DNA from: Crocinitomicaceae bacterium
Lineage (GTDB): Bacteria; Bacteroidota; Bacteroidia; Flavobacteriales_D; Sanyastnellaceae
NCBI GenBank assembly: GCA_002700285.1
Contig: PACT01000037.1
Coordinates: 57,303-111,983 of the forward strand
Direction: 5' to 3'
DNA length: 54,681 bases
The notes under the pieces are model-generated. The model saw only the letters and a list, made by a program, of their open reading frames with translations, was not told the origin of the DNA and made no database searches. The translations under genes were made by a program, and so were the position numbers. Of the stretch, positions 34,223-43,750 are shown piece after piece (position 1 is the first letter of the stretch; every line of letters begins with the position of its first letter).

Positions 34223-37200
34223 TTAAAATGTATCTAGGTCTATTGGACGCATGACACCAAACCATTTTAGGACTTTTTGGCCTATGCCTGGCACATCCAC
34301 ATGTATGATATAAACACCACCAGCGATAGGCACGTTTCTTTGATTCTTTAAGTCCCAATCCACGAATGTAAGTGGGTCTGTCTTGTAGAATTGTCTGACG
34401 AGTGTTCCACTGAGGTTATAAATACTCACCGTACACACCTCTGGCAAATTCGTAATCTTCACGCGATTGTCGAGCTTGCTTGTTTCGTATTTGCTGTACG
34501 CGTAATACGGATTTGGCACTACCCCTATCACATCAAGGATGCTCGTGAGGGTGCTTTCATTATCTGTAACCGTTGCCACCGATTTCGTAGAGAAGGTGTA
34601 GAGCGGGTTCCAGTTGTTGTCCGCTTGACTTGTTTCAGAAACATCAGCGATCAAAGGCGAGTACTTTTCATATGCCTTGGAGATCCTTAGTTTCACACGT
34701 GCTTTACTAGGGATAAGTCCGTCTTCAACGGAAAGCATCGGGAAATCATCATTCGAGAGAGAAGATCCGACCCATGTACATGCTCTGAAGACTCTTCTGA
34801 CGTTCGTTGTAGAGTTGTCTGCCTCTAAGTTGTTATACAGATATGTTCCTGCATCATACGAAGGCATACGGTTAGAAGAACCTTCCTCAAATTGAGAGTT
34901 CTTGAAGACGTAAATCCAATGCTGTCCCCCTGCGTATACAGCGCCTCCTTGGCCTCCTCCTCCGCTATAGATTCTCGCAGAAGGGTTGAAAATCATATCG
35001 TTTCCATTGTCTGCGCCCAACCAAGAATCCTCTCCGAATGCCATGTTGAGGCGTTCTCCCGTACCCACGTCAATCGCATATCCGGGGAACCAACTCATCC
35101 CCACCGGTTGCCCCCCACTGGGGTTCGCCTCAGAAGCGTTGTAACCTTGGTCGCCAGGCTGACGTCCTTTCTTATCTACAGATGCATGACGACGTAGTCG
35201 CATCTTCTCAGGATCATCACCGTCATAGGCCTTTTGAGCAAGCGCCTCAACAGGTTGCATCTCAAGAACAGGACAACGCGTCCAAAGCGTTCTGTCCCTC
35301 GTAAAGACAACATCCACATTGTTCAACCCACTGATCCCAGAGAAAGGACTGAGGTCACCCTCGAGGCCTTTTATCGTAGGTGCAATGTTCGGTATCTGAA
35401 CGGTTTCTCCGGTTAACAGGGTCACGTCATCTGTGAAACTCACAAGACAGTATGGTGACCAAGTACCGCCGAGAATGCCCTCGTACTTCTCATCCTCATC
35501 AAGCGGATTGCCCGCCTTAATGTCGTTATATACAACCTCTTCCTCGGATTCAGTATCTCCTTCCTGTGTTCCAGCACGGATCCAGTTCAGCAGATCAAAT
35601 CCCTCAGAGTCAGGGATCCCTAACAACCATGGTGCTGAAGGATTGTCAAACACAATAGATGATGTCAATGGTTCTGAAAAGTTTCCACTGTTGGGATACT
35701 GATACTGATGAAGTGTAATACTTAGTCCCCAGTCTAAAAGAAGCTCCTCATTTAGAATGTTAAGTGCTTTTGTAGAAGTGCGTATCGATTTAAGCGAATC
35801 TCCAGTCTCTTCAAGAAGTGTTTTATTCGTGAGGATCCAATGGGACTCGTCCGCATCTTCTAAATCGGAGTCGCTCGCATTCACACGAAGTTCAAACTCA
35901 GCATCGGGAACCCTGAGAGGGTCGATCACGCGGATGTTTACAGGAGAACCATTGCCAGCGTATGTGAGCTCTGCAACACGTCCGTTTGCACTTTCTAAAA
36001 TAGCGGTCTCACTGTCCGTCGAAAGTTCAATCACATTGTCGCCATTTCCTTTGCCCTCAAGGCGCGTCACGTCAACACCATCTCCATACTCGGAATTCTG
36101 AATCGTGCCGCCAGATTCAGGGGAAGGGAGGTGAGGCGTGCCTGAGTATGTTCTAATAGAACCTACAGCACCTTTACGAGAAGCCTTGTACTGAATGTCT
36201 TGGCCTGTTCCAGTTACAGCATTGTATGCTTCGTACTCATTGTATCCATAAGCGAGCGCCATAAAGTAATACGTTCGGTGATTGATCAGGGTGGTGCTAC
36301 CTTGTGCAAATGCATCTTTTGTCACTCTGAAGCTGTGCTGAATCCCTTCGTTTGCGCCTTGCGCCATGAGGAATGGAACAGCTAAGCCCATTTCTTCATT
36401 TTGCACATAGTTCACGACATTCGAAATGTCGTCTATCACATCGCATTGGAAAACCAGACGCGCTTTTTCAATGTCATTAAGATCTGCCGCTGATACGGTG
36501 TTGTCAGATAATTGATAGATTTGGTAACCCTGGAATGTGTATGAACGTGAAAGACTGTCATATTCTTCTCCATCAACATCTAGCTTAGGAATACCTGGGT
36601 CAAACATCACGTAGTCCTCATTGAAGTTGTTTGAAAGTGAATTGTTATTCGTAAGGTAAATAATAAGCTCATTTTCAAGTTCTTGAATGGCAACATCTGG
36701 CGCATCCGGACCACTTACTATTTCAAAACAATTGTCGAAAAGCGCTTGAGCCTTGTCGTCAGCTTGACGCAGTAATTTTACACTTTCAAATGGATCTCCG
36801 GCACTGGCTCTCGCCCAAACAACGCCCATCGTAATGTTGTTATAGTCACCTGGTTCAAGAACGAAAGGACCGGCAGATTGAATGAATCGTCTATCTGCAG
36901 GAGGATTTCCTGAGCTGACCTCTGTCCATGGTTCAGTACTGACTCCCACCGTACCCCAATTGTATGGGTCTGTTTCTCCTGGAAACATATAATCACAAGA
37001 GATGTCTAGATTTGCTCCCGTAGCAGCACTTACACCATCTCCCCCATAAGCCATCTTCTGACCATTCTTCCAGATTCCATTCATATAGTTATAGTAATGA
37101 AGTGGGGTGGTAGGTTCTCCGTTAATGTTATTTCCGCTGTTGTTATAGTATACAAAACGACGCATACCGAAGCGTTCATTGTCGACGACACCATCACCAT

Positions 37201-38419
37201 ATCCAATTCCAATGCCTTCGTATGGGATACCCAGAGAATCAATAGCGTCAGTAAACACCTCAGTCAGAGGGTTGTCGATTTCGTCAGAATCTTGGTATGG
37301 ACCCTCGAAAAAGTCAATACCCACAGCAGGGGGGTTCTCACCATAACCTGGTGAATCACTAGAGGGTAAGTCAACAGCATTTCCGTTGTAAGCATATCCT
37401 AACCCTCTCTGGACGTCACAGCCCACATAATCATCAGTAGCGTTTCCGAGATCGGCATCTACCCAAACTCCGAAATATGTGTCACTTAGGGTCTGAGTTC
37501 CTTGATTGATGAGGACATAGTTGTGAAACGTCATGTTATTAACCTCATCGTTCGTAGAGAATTGGAATACTTGTGCGCGTATTTCCATTCCAATAGGCTC
37601 TCCTTGAGATTCCGAGTGAACGTTGCCTTTGTCATTGAAAATCCAGTAAAAGTTTCTGTCTCCATAAAGCGGGACGATATCTTCTCTTCTACGTTCTTTA
37701 CAATCTATTTCAGACAAGAAATCATACCACGGATAGTCTCCTTGATTTGGGTCATAAAATCCATCTCCATCATAATCTTGAAATGGTCCAAGATAATAGT
37801 CTTGGTTAATGGCTGGAAGTCCGTGGGCAGGGAAGTCATAGAAATATGCTGGTGTAGCGTATCCATCAGGAAATTCCTCATCAGCAGTTCCAGCTTGAAG
37901 TGCGTCAAAATATGATCTGTGAAGTTGTGCTTCTGAGCGGGTGGATACAAAGAACTCATCGTATTTCTGACACTCGATAGCATCAATCTCCGCACCCCCA
38001 TCATTTGTAAGGGGACCCGTCCAGAAATCGTTTCCTTGTCTAAAAGTTAAAGCGGCAAGCTTAAGCTGTTGGTCAGGAGAGATTCCACCCATCCATAGGG
38101 CACCAGCATAAAGTGAACTTACACCTCCACCTTTAGGGACTTCGTATGAACCGCTACTGTTCGCTCTGTCTTGCCAAAGAGATCCGCCGGTTTCAATAAG
38201 CGCTTTTACATTATTCCATTCGATATCTCTAAGTGCAGTTGCTGGCGCACATGCTGCTGACCGAAGCTGAGGCAGCACTTCTGTACTGTTGTTATTTGAA
38301 TTATCATTCGCCCCAGGAATTGGATCACCAACATATTTATATGCAAGTAACGGCTGAGCGAATAGTACAACAGCAAATAAGGAAAGAATACGTTTCATGA
38401 GTTTCTTGCTTGCAAACAT
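34223..38419 (-). CDS. giant secreted protein with T9SS-type C-terminal tail, partner of TonB receptor
   Basis: 1398 residues from ATG 38419, which overlaps the receptor's TGA by one base; ATG 38398 gives a tighter signal peptide (KRILSLFAVVLFAQPLLA) and is also possible. No catalytic domain is recognisable. The N-terminal 600 residues are rich in Trp, Tyr, Asn and Asp with a calcium-loop-like DYDGDGFYDPNQ (about 215-226) and the stretch GEPIGMEIRAQVFQFSTNDE that recurs in large Bacteroidota surface proteins. Around 700, HRTYYFMALAYGYNEYEAYN looks like a fibronectin-III strand. The last 80 residues (VSIYNLSGTLVRQF, IAGGVYIIHVDV, KWFGVMRPIDLDTF) resemble a T9SS sorting domain. Probably exported to the cell surface. 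Function unknown. Confidence 0.85.
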   Translation of the reverse strand: MFASKKLMKRILSLFAVVLFAQPLLAYKYVGDPIPGANDNSNNNSTEVLPQLRSAACAPATALRDIEWNNVKALIETGGSLWQDRANSSGSYEVPKGGGVSSLYAGALWMGGISPDQQLKLAALTFRQGNDFWTGPLTNDGGAEIDAIECQKYDEFFVSTRSEAQLHRSYFDALQAGTADEEFPDGYATPAYFYDFPAHGLPAINQDYYLGPFQDYDGDGFYDPNQGDYPWYDFLSEIDCKERRREDIVPLYGDRNFYWIFNDKGNVHSESQGEPIGMEIRAQVFQFSTNDEVNNMTFHNYVLINQGTQTLSDTYFGVWVDADLGNATDDYVGCDVQRGLGYAYNGNAVDLPSSDSPGYGENPPAVGIDFFEGPYQDSDEIDNPLTEVFTDAIDSLGIPYEGIGIGYGDGVVDNERFGMRRFVYYNNSGNNINGEPTTPLHYYNYMNGIWKNGQKMAYGGDGVSAATGANLDISCDYMFPGETDPYNWGTVGVSTEPWTEVSSGNPPADRRFIQSAGPFVLEPGDYNNITMGVVWARASAGDPFESVKLLRQADDKAQALFDNCFEIVSGPDAPDVAIQELENELIIYLTNNNSLSNNFNEDYVMFDPGIPKLDVDGEEYDSLSRSYTFQGYQIYQLSDNTVSAADLNDIEKARLVFQCDVIDDISNVVNYVQNEEMGLAVPFLMAQGANEGIQHSFRVTKDAFAQGSTTLINHRTYYFMALAYGYNEYEAYNAVTGTGQDIQYKASRKGAVGSIRTYSGTPHLPSPESGGTIQNSEYGDGVDVTRLEGKGNGDNVIELSTDSETAILESANGRVAELTYAGNGSPVNIRVIDPLRVPDAEFELRVNASDSDLEDADESHWILTNKTLLEETGDSLKSIRTSTKALNILNEELLLDWGLSITLHQYQYPNSGNFSEPLTSSIVFDNPSAPWLLGIPDSEGFDLLNWIRAGTQEGDTESEEEVVYNDIKAGNPLDEDEKYEGILGGTWSPYCLVSFTDDVTLLTGETVQIPNIAPTIKGLEGDLSPFSGISGLNNVDVVFTRDRTLWTRCPVLEMQPVEALAQKAYDGDDPEKMRLRRHASVDKKGRQPGDQGYNASEANPSGGQPVGMSWFPGYAIDVGTGERLNMAFGEDSWLGADNGNDMIFNPSARIYSGGGGQGGAVYAGGQHWIYVFKNSQFEEGSSNRMPSYDAGTYLYNNLEADNSTTNVRRVFRACTWVGSSLSNDDFPMLSVEDGLIPSKARVKLRISKAYEKYSPLIADVSETSQADNNWNPLYTFSTKSVATVTDNESTLTSILDVIGVVPNPYYAYSKYETSKLDNRVKITNLPEVCTVSIYNLSGTLVRQFYKTDPLTFVDWDLKNQRNVPIAGGVYIIHVDVPGIGQKVLKWFGVMRPIDLDTF

Positions 38420-41400
38420 CAAAAGTCGAATTTAAGACCAAGACGAAGTGTACGAGGGAGTCCTAAATTAAAAGGATTGTCCGTATACATCGTATAGTAG
38501 TTTCTAAAAGAGTCAGGATTTGTTTGGCTATTAATAAGTGGCTGATATTGAGCTGCCGCTAAGTAACCATCATCATTGCTAACACCAGTAAACCGGTATA
38601 CTGAATTGATGTTTTGAGTATTGAGTAAATTACCCACCCACAGGTAAACGTTTAAGTTCACAGTCTTATTCTCTTCACCTTCTTTGCCAATATTTATTGA
38701 GAAGTTTTTGTCGAGATTCAAATCCATATTAAATTGCCATGGAAGACGAGATCCGTTAATGGACCCTTCAGTTGATGGACTTATTTCACCTGTTATCGGA
38801 GTAGGAATTGAAGAAGCTGTGTATGGTGTTCCAGATCCAAGGTTTGCAATCACATTGATCCCCATTTCAGCAAACAGTTGTCGTTCCTTGCCACCGAGAT
38901 TTATGACGGGACCGTCATATTGTTCGCCATTCCCATAACGGTAATCAACGTTGGCTACAATTCGATGACGTTGGTCGTATGTAAGCGGGTTGATAGATCG
39001 TAGGTTTGGCAGCCCCGCATTTATAAGTGCAAGTGCTGTTTCTGTAGTCGATCCTGTTCCGTCAGCAAACTGAAGGGTATAGTTTGCATTGATTCGGATG
39101 TTTCCAGTTCGACGCATATCGTAACCGATTGTAAATCCTTTGACCGTTCCGAAGTCCAAATTGCCAAATGCTCTGTATGGTCTTGGGTGCGCACCAATGA
39201 AGTTTCTTACTTGAATCATATCGCGCATCTCCTTATAGTATGCAGAGATTTTTATACTTGAAGTCTTTGTGAGAACTTGTTGGAATCCCAACTCATAATC
39301 GATTGTCTTCTCAGGCTTTAAGTCTGGATTTGAGATGAGGTTGTTTCTGCTTTCAATAAATAGGTAATCGATGGGAGAGAACCTATTGCTCGAGGTTGGA
39401 CGTTGCGTCAAAATATCGTAATGCGCGAAGAATACAGCTTCATCGGAAATATTAAACGAAAACGAGATACGAGGCATAATATTTACTTCTGGGACAAAGT
39501 CTTTAAACGCTTGGTTATCAAGTGGAGCCTTAGAGTCTACTAACCAAGGTGCAGGGTAAGGTTCGTTTACAGCAAGCACATCAGGGTCATTAATTTCAGT
39601 TCCTACAGCGTTGTACCATGTATCACCATCTCTGTATCCAACAATAGCGTTGGGTTCATCAAGCGCATCAACGTAGACCACATAGTCATCTCCGATGTTA
39701 TCTGGAATCACCACATCTTCACCGAATGTGTCGGTGATATACTCTGATCCTGCACCATCTACAGTAAGCGCTTCGCCTATCACGTACGCGTCTTTTAACA
39801 CACTCTGGTTTGCATCAAATCTGTCAATACGCAAACCCACATTAAAGATGATATCATCAAATGTGAATTTGTCCATAATGTAACCAGAGATGTAAATAGG
39901 TTCGTAAGCGCCAATAGGACGTGTATTAAATGAATCCTCCTGATCATTGAAGAAATCTTCAAGTGATGTACGTCCACTGGTTTTATTCCCATAGGGATCG
40001 TATCCTGAGTAATTGACCAGGTTGCTGCCTTGATTGAGGAGGTCATCTGCGCTAAACATATCCAAAGTAAAGAACTCGGGATCGAGTCCATCAATGTTTA
40101 TGAGTTCATTTCCGTCGGGATCAAGGCCAAGTTCTCGACGTAAACTTCTGTCAAACATGAATTGGTTTTCTCCAATAAGGCGACCATATGTCACATAGTA
40201 CTCTGTACCAATATTAGTGATTGTAGAATCGTTGAAGTTCAGCTCTTTAATATGAGAGTTCGCTAACAGTCTTCCCAATTGCCACAAACCGATCGGGGCC
40301 AATGAGAAGAAAGCATCTTTTCTTTGTTCATATTCGAAGCCCATCTGTAAAGCATGATCTCCGAGATCTGCAGAACCAGCAGCACTGATACGGAATTGAG
40401 AATTGTTTGATTTAAAATAGTCTGCTCCTTGTGTGCCTACATAGCTCCAAAGACCATATGTCGAAGAAGGACTTTGTCCATTCAGTAGCGCATTTCCATT
40501 TTGTACGGCCAACAAACTTTCATAGGGTCCATCTACAAAAGGGTTGTAGGGATCTTGATCGAAAAGAGAGAAATATTGATTGTTTATTGCTGCAAGATTG
40601 GGATTGAACTCAGAAGCTTCAAAAGTGACAAGGGTATCTTCCCATCCGTTGTGTAGGAATCTTCCTGATGTCGGATTGTAGCTGTATGAATTTCTATTGT
40701 ATACGTCGAATTTTCCTACATGACCATATTTGAAGAAGTCATCTCTGTGGTTTGCGTCTTGGGTACTTCTAAAACTTTGGCTATAATCCACCATGATTTG
40801 GTAGAATACATTGCTTAGATTACTTGAACTTTCACCCTGTTCATTGACGAATCGTTGACTGAACTTTGCATACGCTCGCCAATCGAAACTGGTATTCAGG
40901 TCGTTGTTCTCCCAATTCATTAATGAACGTGCATAGCTAAATGAGTTGTTGATGCTTCCTGATGCCGTAGCTCCTAGCGTAAGCGTTGTGAATTCATCGG
41001 TATTAATGTCAAATTTGGTGACGATATTCCCGCTTTGAGATCCGACGTTCATTCGCGTATCGACCTTCGTAAAGTCATCCTCAGAGAGGAAGTCAGCGTT
41101 GTAGATGGCGCCATTAATCTCTCCAGCAGAACTTATGTTTTGTCTGAGTGGATTAGAAATAATGTTATCTCGTGCTTCGTCGGTTATTCGGTAAACACCG
41201 CCAAAAGTCGGTCGAGGATCTTTTTGATAGGTGAAGTTTCCCGCGATAAAGAGACCTACAAGTGGGTCCGTTTTTTTGCCGTTTTCATCTTTGCGAAATA
41301 AGATTGGGCCTGAAGCGACGCCTTCTGCAAGGTTGTATCCGAATTTATCTAAACCATACGCTTTCTCACCGATAGGCAATCCAGATGAAATAATCTCACC

Positions 41401-42102
41401 GCCACCAAACCAAGTACGACTTGAAGAACGAAGTGAAATGTTAATGACTCCACCCGTCGCATCTCCAATATTCGCAGGGATACCTCCTGTCACAACTTGT
41501 ACTTCCTCAATCGCAGATTTTGGCAGGGCAGAGGATCCGCGAATTTTAATTCCATCGATATATATCCAAGTCGAAGAACTTCGTGCTCCACGGATTGAGA
41601 TTCCACCACCTGTTCCAGCTGTACTCGCTCCAGCAACAGTCGTTGCAATAGATGTTGCTGATCTTCCAGGGAGTTTGTCAATATCTTCTCTACTTACTGT
41701 TCCTCCTGACGCTCCACCATCTGCATCGATCAATGGTACCGAGTATTCTACAACTTCAGCTGCTTGCACCAATACACCAGCGGAAATTTCGGCATTGACA
41801 AAATGAATTTTATTTGCATTAATACGGACGCCCGTGATTTTCTTAGGTTGATATCCAACGAAACTTAACAGCACATCGTATGTTCCAGGTGAGATAGGCT
41901 TGATGGTATAGTCCCCATCGAAGTTTGTATTTGTACCAGAAACCTGGTTGCCGTTGAGGAATATCACAACAGAGGCAAAGGGGAGAGGCTCCCCAGAGTC
42001 AAAATCAGTAACTTTTCCTTTTAAAGTACCAGAGCCCACTTGGGCTATTCCAGCGCTCGTGAAGAGCAAAATGGCAGATATAAATGTAGCAAGCCGAATC
42101 AT
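38419..42102 (-). CDS. TonB-dependent receptor with carboxypeptidase-regulatory-like domain
   Basis: 1227 residues. A signal peptide (FISAILLFTSAGIAQ) precedes the CarboxypepD_reg-like domain (about 25-110; GTLKGKVTDFDSGEPLPFAS), the plug (SREDIDKLPGRSATSIATTV, ISIRGARSSSTWIYIDGI, GDATGGVINISLRSSS) and a large 22-strand-type barrel ending LPRTLRLGLKFDF with the terminal Phe used for outer-membrane insertion. Receptors of this kind import glycans, metal complexes or other large ligands using TonB energy; nothing here fixes the substrate. No SusD-like lipoprotein follows; the giant secreted protein takes that place, translationally coupled. No clear promoter box is found right upstream; TATATTTA lies about 30 bases away. 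Confidence 0.94.
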   Translation of the reverse strand: MIRLATFISAILLFTSAGIAQVGSGTLKGKVTDFDSGEPLPFASVVIFLNGNQVSGTNTNFDGDYTIKPISPGTYDVLLSFVGYQPKKITGVRINANKIHFVNAEISAGVLVQAAEVVEYSVPLIDADGGASGGTVSREDIDKLPGRSATSIATTVAGASTAGTGGGISIRGARSSSTWIYIDGIKIRGSSALPKSAIEEVQVVTGGIPANIGDATGGVINISLRSSSRTWFGGGEIISSGLPIGEKAYGLDKFGYNLAEGVASGPILFRKDENGKKTDPLVGLFIAGNFTYQKDPRPTFGGVYRITDEARDNIISNPLRQNISSAGEINGAIYNADFLSEDDFTKVDTRMNVGSQSGNIVTKFDINTDEFTTLTLGATASGSINNSFSYARSLMNWENNDLNTSFDWRAYAKFSQRFVNEQGESSSNLSNVFYQIMVDYSQSFRSTQDANHRDDFFKYGHVGKFDVYNRNSYSYNPTSGRFLHNGWEDTLVTFEASEFNPNLAAINNQYFSLFDQDPYNPFVDGPYESLLAVQNGNALLNGQSPSSTYGLWSYVGTQGADYFKSNNSQFRISAAGSADLGDHALQMGFEYEQRKDAFFSLAPIGLWQLGRLLANSHIKELNFNDSTITNIGTEYYVTYGRLIGENQFMFDRSLRRELGLDPDGNELINIDGLDPEFFTLDMFSADDLLNQGSNLVNYSGYDPYGNKTSGRTSLEDFFNDQEDSFNTRPIGAYEPIYISGYIMDKFTFDDIIFNVGLRIDRFDANQSVLKDAYVIGEALTVDGAGSEYITDTFGEDVVIPDNIGDDYVVYVDALDEPNAIVGYRDGDTWYNAVGTEINDPDVLAVNEPYPAPWLVDSKAPLDNQAFKDFVPEVNIMPRISFSFNISDEAVFFAHYDILTQRPTSSNRFSPIDYLFIESRNNLISNPDLKPEKTIDYELGFQQVLTKTSSIKISAYYKEMRDMIQVRNFIGAHPRPYRAFGNLDFGTVKGFTIGYDMRRTGNIRINANYTLQFADGTGSTTETALALINAGLPNLRSINPLTYDQRHRIVANVDYRYGNGEQYDGPVINLGGKERQLFAEMGINVIANLGSGTPYTASSIPTPITGEISPSTEGSINGSRLPWQFNMDLNLDKNFSINIGKEGEENKTVNLNVYLWVGNLLNTQNINSVYRFTGVSNDDGYLAAAQYQPLINSQTNPDSFRNYYTMYTDNPFNLGLPRTLRLGLKFDF

Positions 42103-42186
42103 TCGCAGGTGTATTTCACGCGTTTCAATAGAAGGCGTAAATATAGGGGTTTAATGTTCTTTGTGAAAAACTGTGAAATTTTGTGT

Positions 42187-42540
42187 TTATTTCCTGCTTT
42201 TCCATCTAAATATGAGCCTTTTAAACCAAGGGTGAGACCTCCTATTTGCTTGTTTTATAGACTGTTTCAGACTTTTTCGCATTGTTTTTCGCGTCTTTCG
42301 GTCTTGACGTTTGTAATGTGCTTCTTGTCTGATTATATAATTCTTCTCGAGATCTCCGATTATTTTTTCGGAGTTTTTTGCACGTTTTTTCAGTTCTTGA
42401 CGTTGAGATCGAGAAAGCTCAGTTTGCGCGCTTGCCTTCAAATCCAATTCAAAAAAGATGGTGAGGGTTGCGATTGTTAAACACAATGCAAATCCCCTTT
42501 TTACAAGAGCTAAATTTTCACAATTGACATGCAACACCAT
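42187..42540 (-). CDS. small exported basic protein, function unknown
   Basis: 117 residues. A hydrophobic N-terminal segment (FALCLTIATLTIFFELDL) ending LKASAQ looks like a signal peptide; the rest is charged and helical with a high Lys/Arg/Gln content (for example RSQRQELKKRAKNSEKI and RKTMRKSLKQSIKQANRR), giving a predicted single long helix or coiled coil. Its ATG at 42540 overlaps the end of deoB by 23 bases. No family is recognised. The opposite strand is open too, so reality rests on the signal peptide and on operon position. It is the last gene of the deo run. Confidence 0.55.
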   Translation of the reverse strand: MVLHVNCENLALVKRGFALCLTIATLTIFFELDLKASAQTELSRSQRQELKKRAKNSEKIIGDLEKNYIIRQEAHYKRQDRKTRKTMRKSLKQSIKQANRRSHPWFKRLIFRWKSRK

Positions 42541-43738
42541 GTTCTAATTTACGTGTATTTAGATGGGCTGCGATGGTGGCTCCCATGTCTGCAAAACCCG
42601 ATCTCTTGCCAAGGTTTGATGAAGACACCTTCGGACCGTTAAACAGCACGGGAACATATTCTCTTGTGTGGTCTGTGCCTGGCCATGTGGGGTCACATCC
42701 ATGGTCCGCAGTAATCAATACGAGGTCGTTTGGACGCATGAGTGATTCAATTTCGGGCAGCCGTGAATCAAACGTTTCAAGTGCCTGGGCGTAACCAGCA
42801 ACATCCCTTCGATGTCCAAACACGCTGTCGAAATCGACAAGGTTTGCAAATAGAAGCCCTTCGTTCACCTTCTTCATTTGTTCAATTAAAGCGTCAACAA
42901 TCTTTGAATTTGAGGGGGCTTTAACTGAATGTGAAATTCCTTGATGGGCAAAAATATCGCTTATTTTTCCGATACCAATGACCGGTTGTCCACTTGCTTG
43001 AACAGCATCGAGTAGAGTTGGAGCATGAGGTGGAATCGTTAAATCCTTTCTGTTTGGAGTTCTTTGAAAATCATGACTGGTACGGCCTACAAATGGTCGC
43101 GCAATCACTCGTCCTATATTTAAGGGGTCAACCAGTTTTCTTGCAATATCACATAAATCGTAAAGTCTTTGTAGTCCAAAGTGTTCTTCATGTGCTGCAA
43201 TTTGGAATACGGAATCTGCAGAAGTGTAACATATGGGTTTCCCGGAGCGAATATGCGCTTCACCAAATTCTTGAAGCACTTGTGTGCCAGAGGCGTGACA
43301 ATTTGCCAATGTGCCATTTAATGTGCCTTGCTTGATTAGTTCCTGAAGCAAATCTTTAGAAAAAGACGGGTTTATATCCGGAAATAGTCCCCATTCAAAG
43401 GGGACAGGGAGTCCACAAATCTCCCAATGTCCACTGGGCGTATCTTTTCCGACACTGACTTCTTGAGCAAATCCATATGCGCCCTCAACGGTTGCTTTTT
43501 CATCGATGGGCAATGCTGCTTTTCTGCTGTTTTTTGCAGCCTCTGCCAAACCCCATCGTTGTAAGTTGGGTATGCGTAACGGCCCATGTCTAAAAGCGTT
43601 GTCGGCTTTTCCTTGAGTGCAATATTCAGCAATGTGCCCCAGTGTATCTGCACCACTGTCGCCATATTTGTCGGCATCTTGACTTGCCCCTATTCCTAGA
43701 GAATCAAGAACGATAACAACAGCCCTGGGTTTTGACAT
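42518..43738 (-). CDS. deoB: phosphopentomutase
   Basis: Interconverts (deoxy)ribose-1-phosphate and (deoxy)ribose-5-phosphate, joining the nucleoside phosphorylases to DeoC. 406 residues of the alkaline-phosphatase superfamily: the metal-binding start VVIVLDSLGIGASQDADKYG with DSGADTLGHI (the phosphorylated Thr lies in this region), and TADHGCDPTWPGTDHTREYV near the C-terminus with the metal-binding Asp and His residues. The length equals that of E. coli DeoB within a residue or two. It follows deoA by 12 bases. Confidence 0.97.
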   Translation of the reverse strand: MSKPRAVVIVLDSLGIGASQDADKYGDSGADTLGHIAEYCTQGKADNAFRHGPLRIPNLQRWGLAEAAKNSRKAALPIDEKATVEGAYGFAQEVSVGKDTPSGHWEICGLPVPFEWGLFPDINPSFSKDLLQELIKQGTLNGTLANCHASGTQVLQEFGEAHIRSGKPICYTSADSVFQIAAHEEHFGLQRLYDLCDIARKLVDPLNIGRVIARPFVGRTSHDFQRTPNRKDLTIPPHAPTLLDAVQASGQPVIGIGKISDIFAHQGISHSVKAPSNSKIVDALIEQMKKVNEGLLFANLVDFDSVFGHRRDVAGYAQALETFDSRLPEIESLMRPNDLVLITADHGCDPTWPGTDHTREYVPVLFNGPKVSSSNLGKRSGFADMGATIAAHLNTRKLEHGVACQL

Positions 43739-43750
43739 TTTGAGAAACTA

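Noticed and set aside
34191-34358. 56-codon N-terminal extension of the RND adaptor
   Set aside because: It lies in the 3' end of the giant secreted protein gene, is Cys/Trp/His-rich and precedes a perfectly good membrane-anchor start.
41231-41806. 191-residue plus-strand frame opposite the receptor plug
   Set aside because: It is a mirror of the receptor's coding strand, with a Pro/Ser-rich composition that comes from complementing Gly/Ala-rich plug codons.
42040-42480. 146-residue plus-strand frame opposite the small basic protein
   Set aside because: It overlaps the start of the TonB receptor gene and is rich in Cys, Phe and Arg without any domain-like pattern; the opposite strand offers a signal peptide and a place in an operon.
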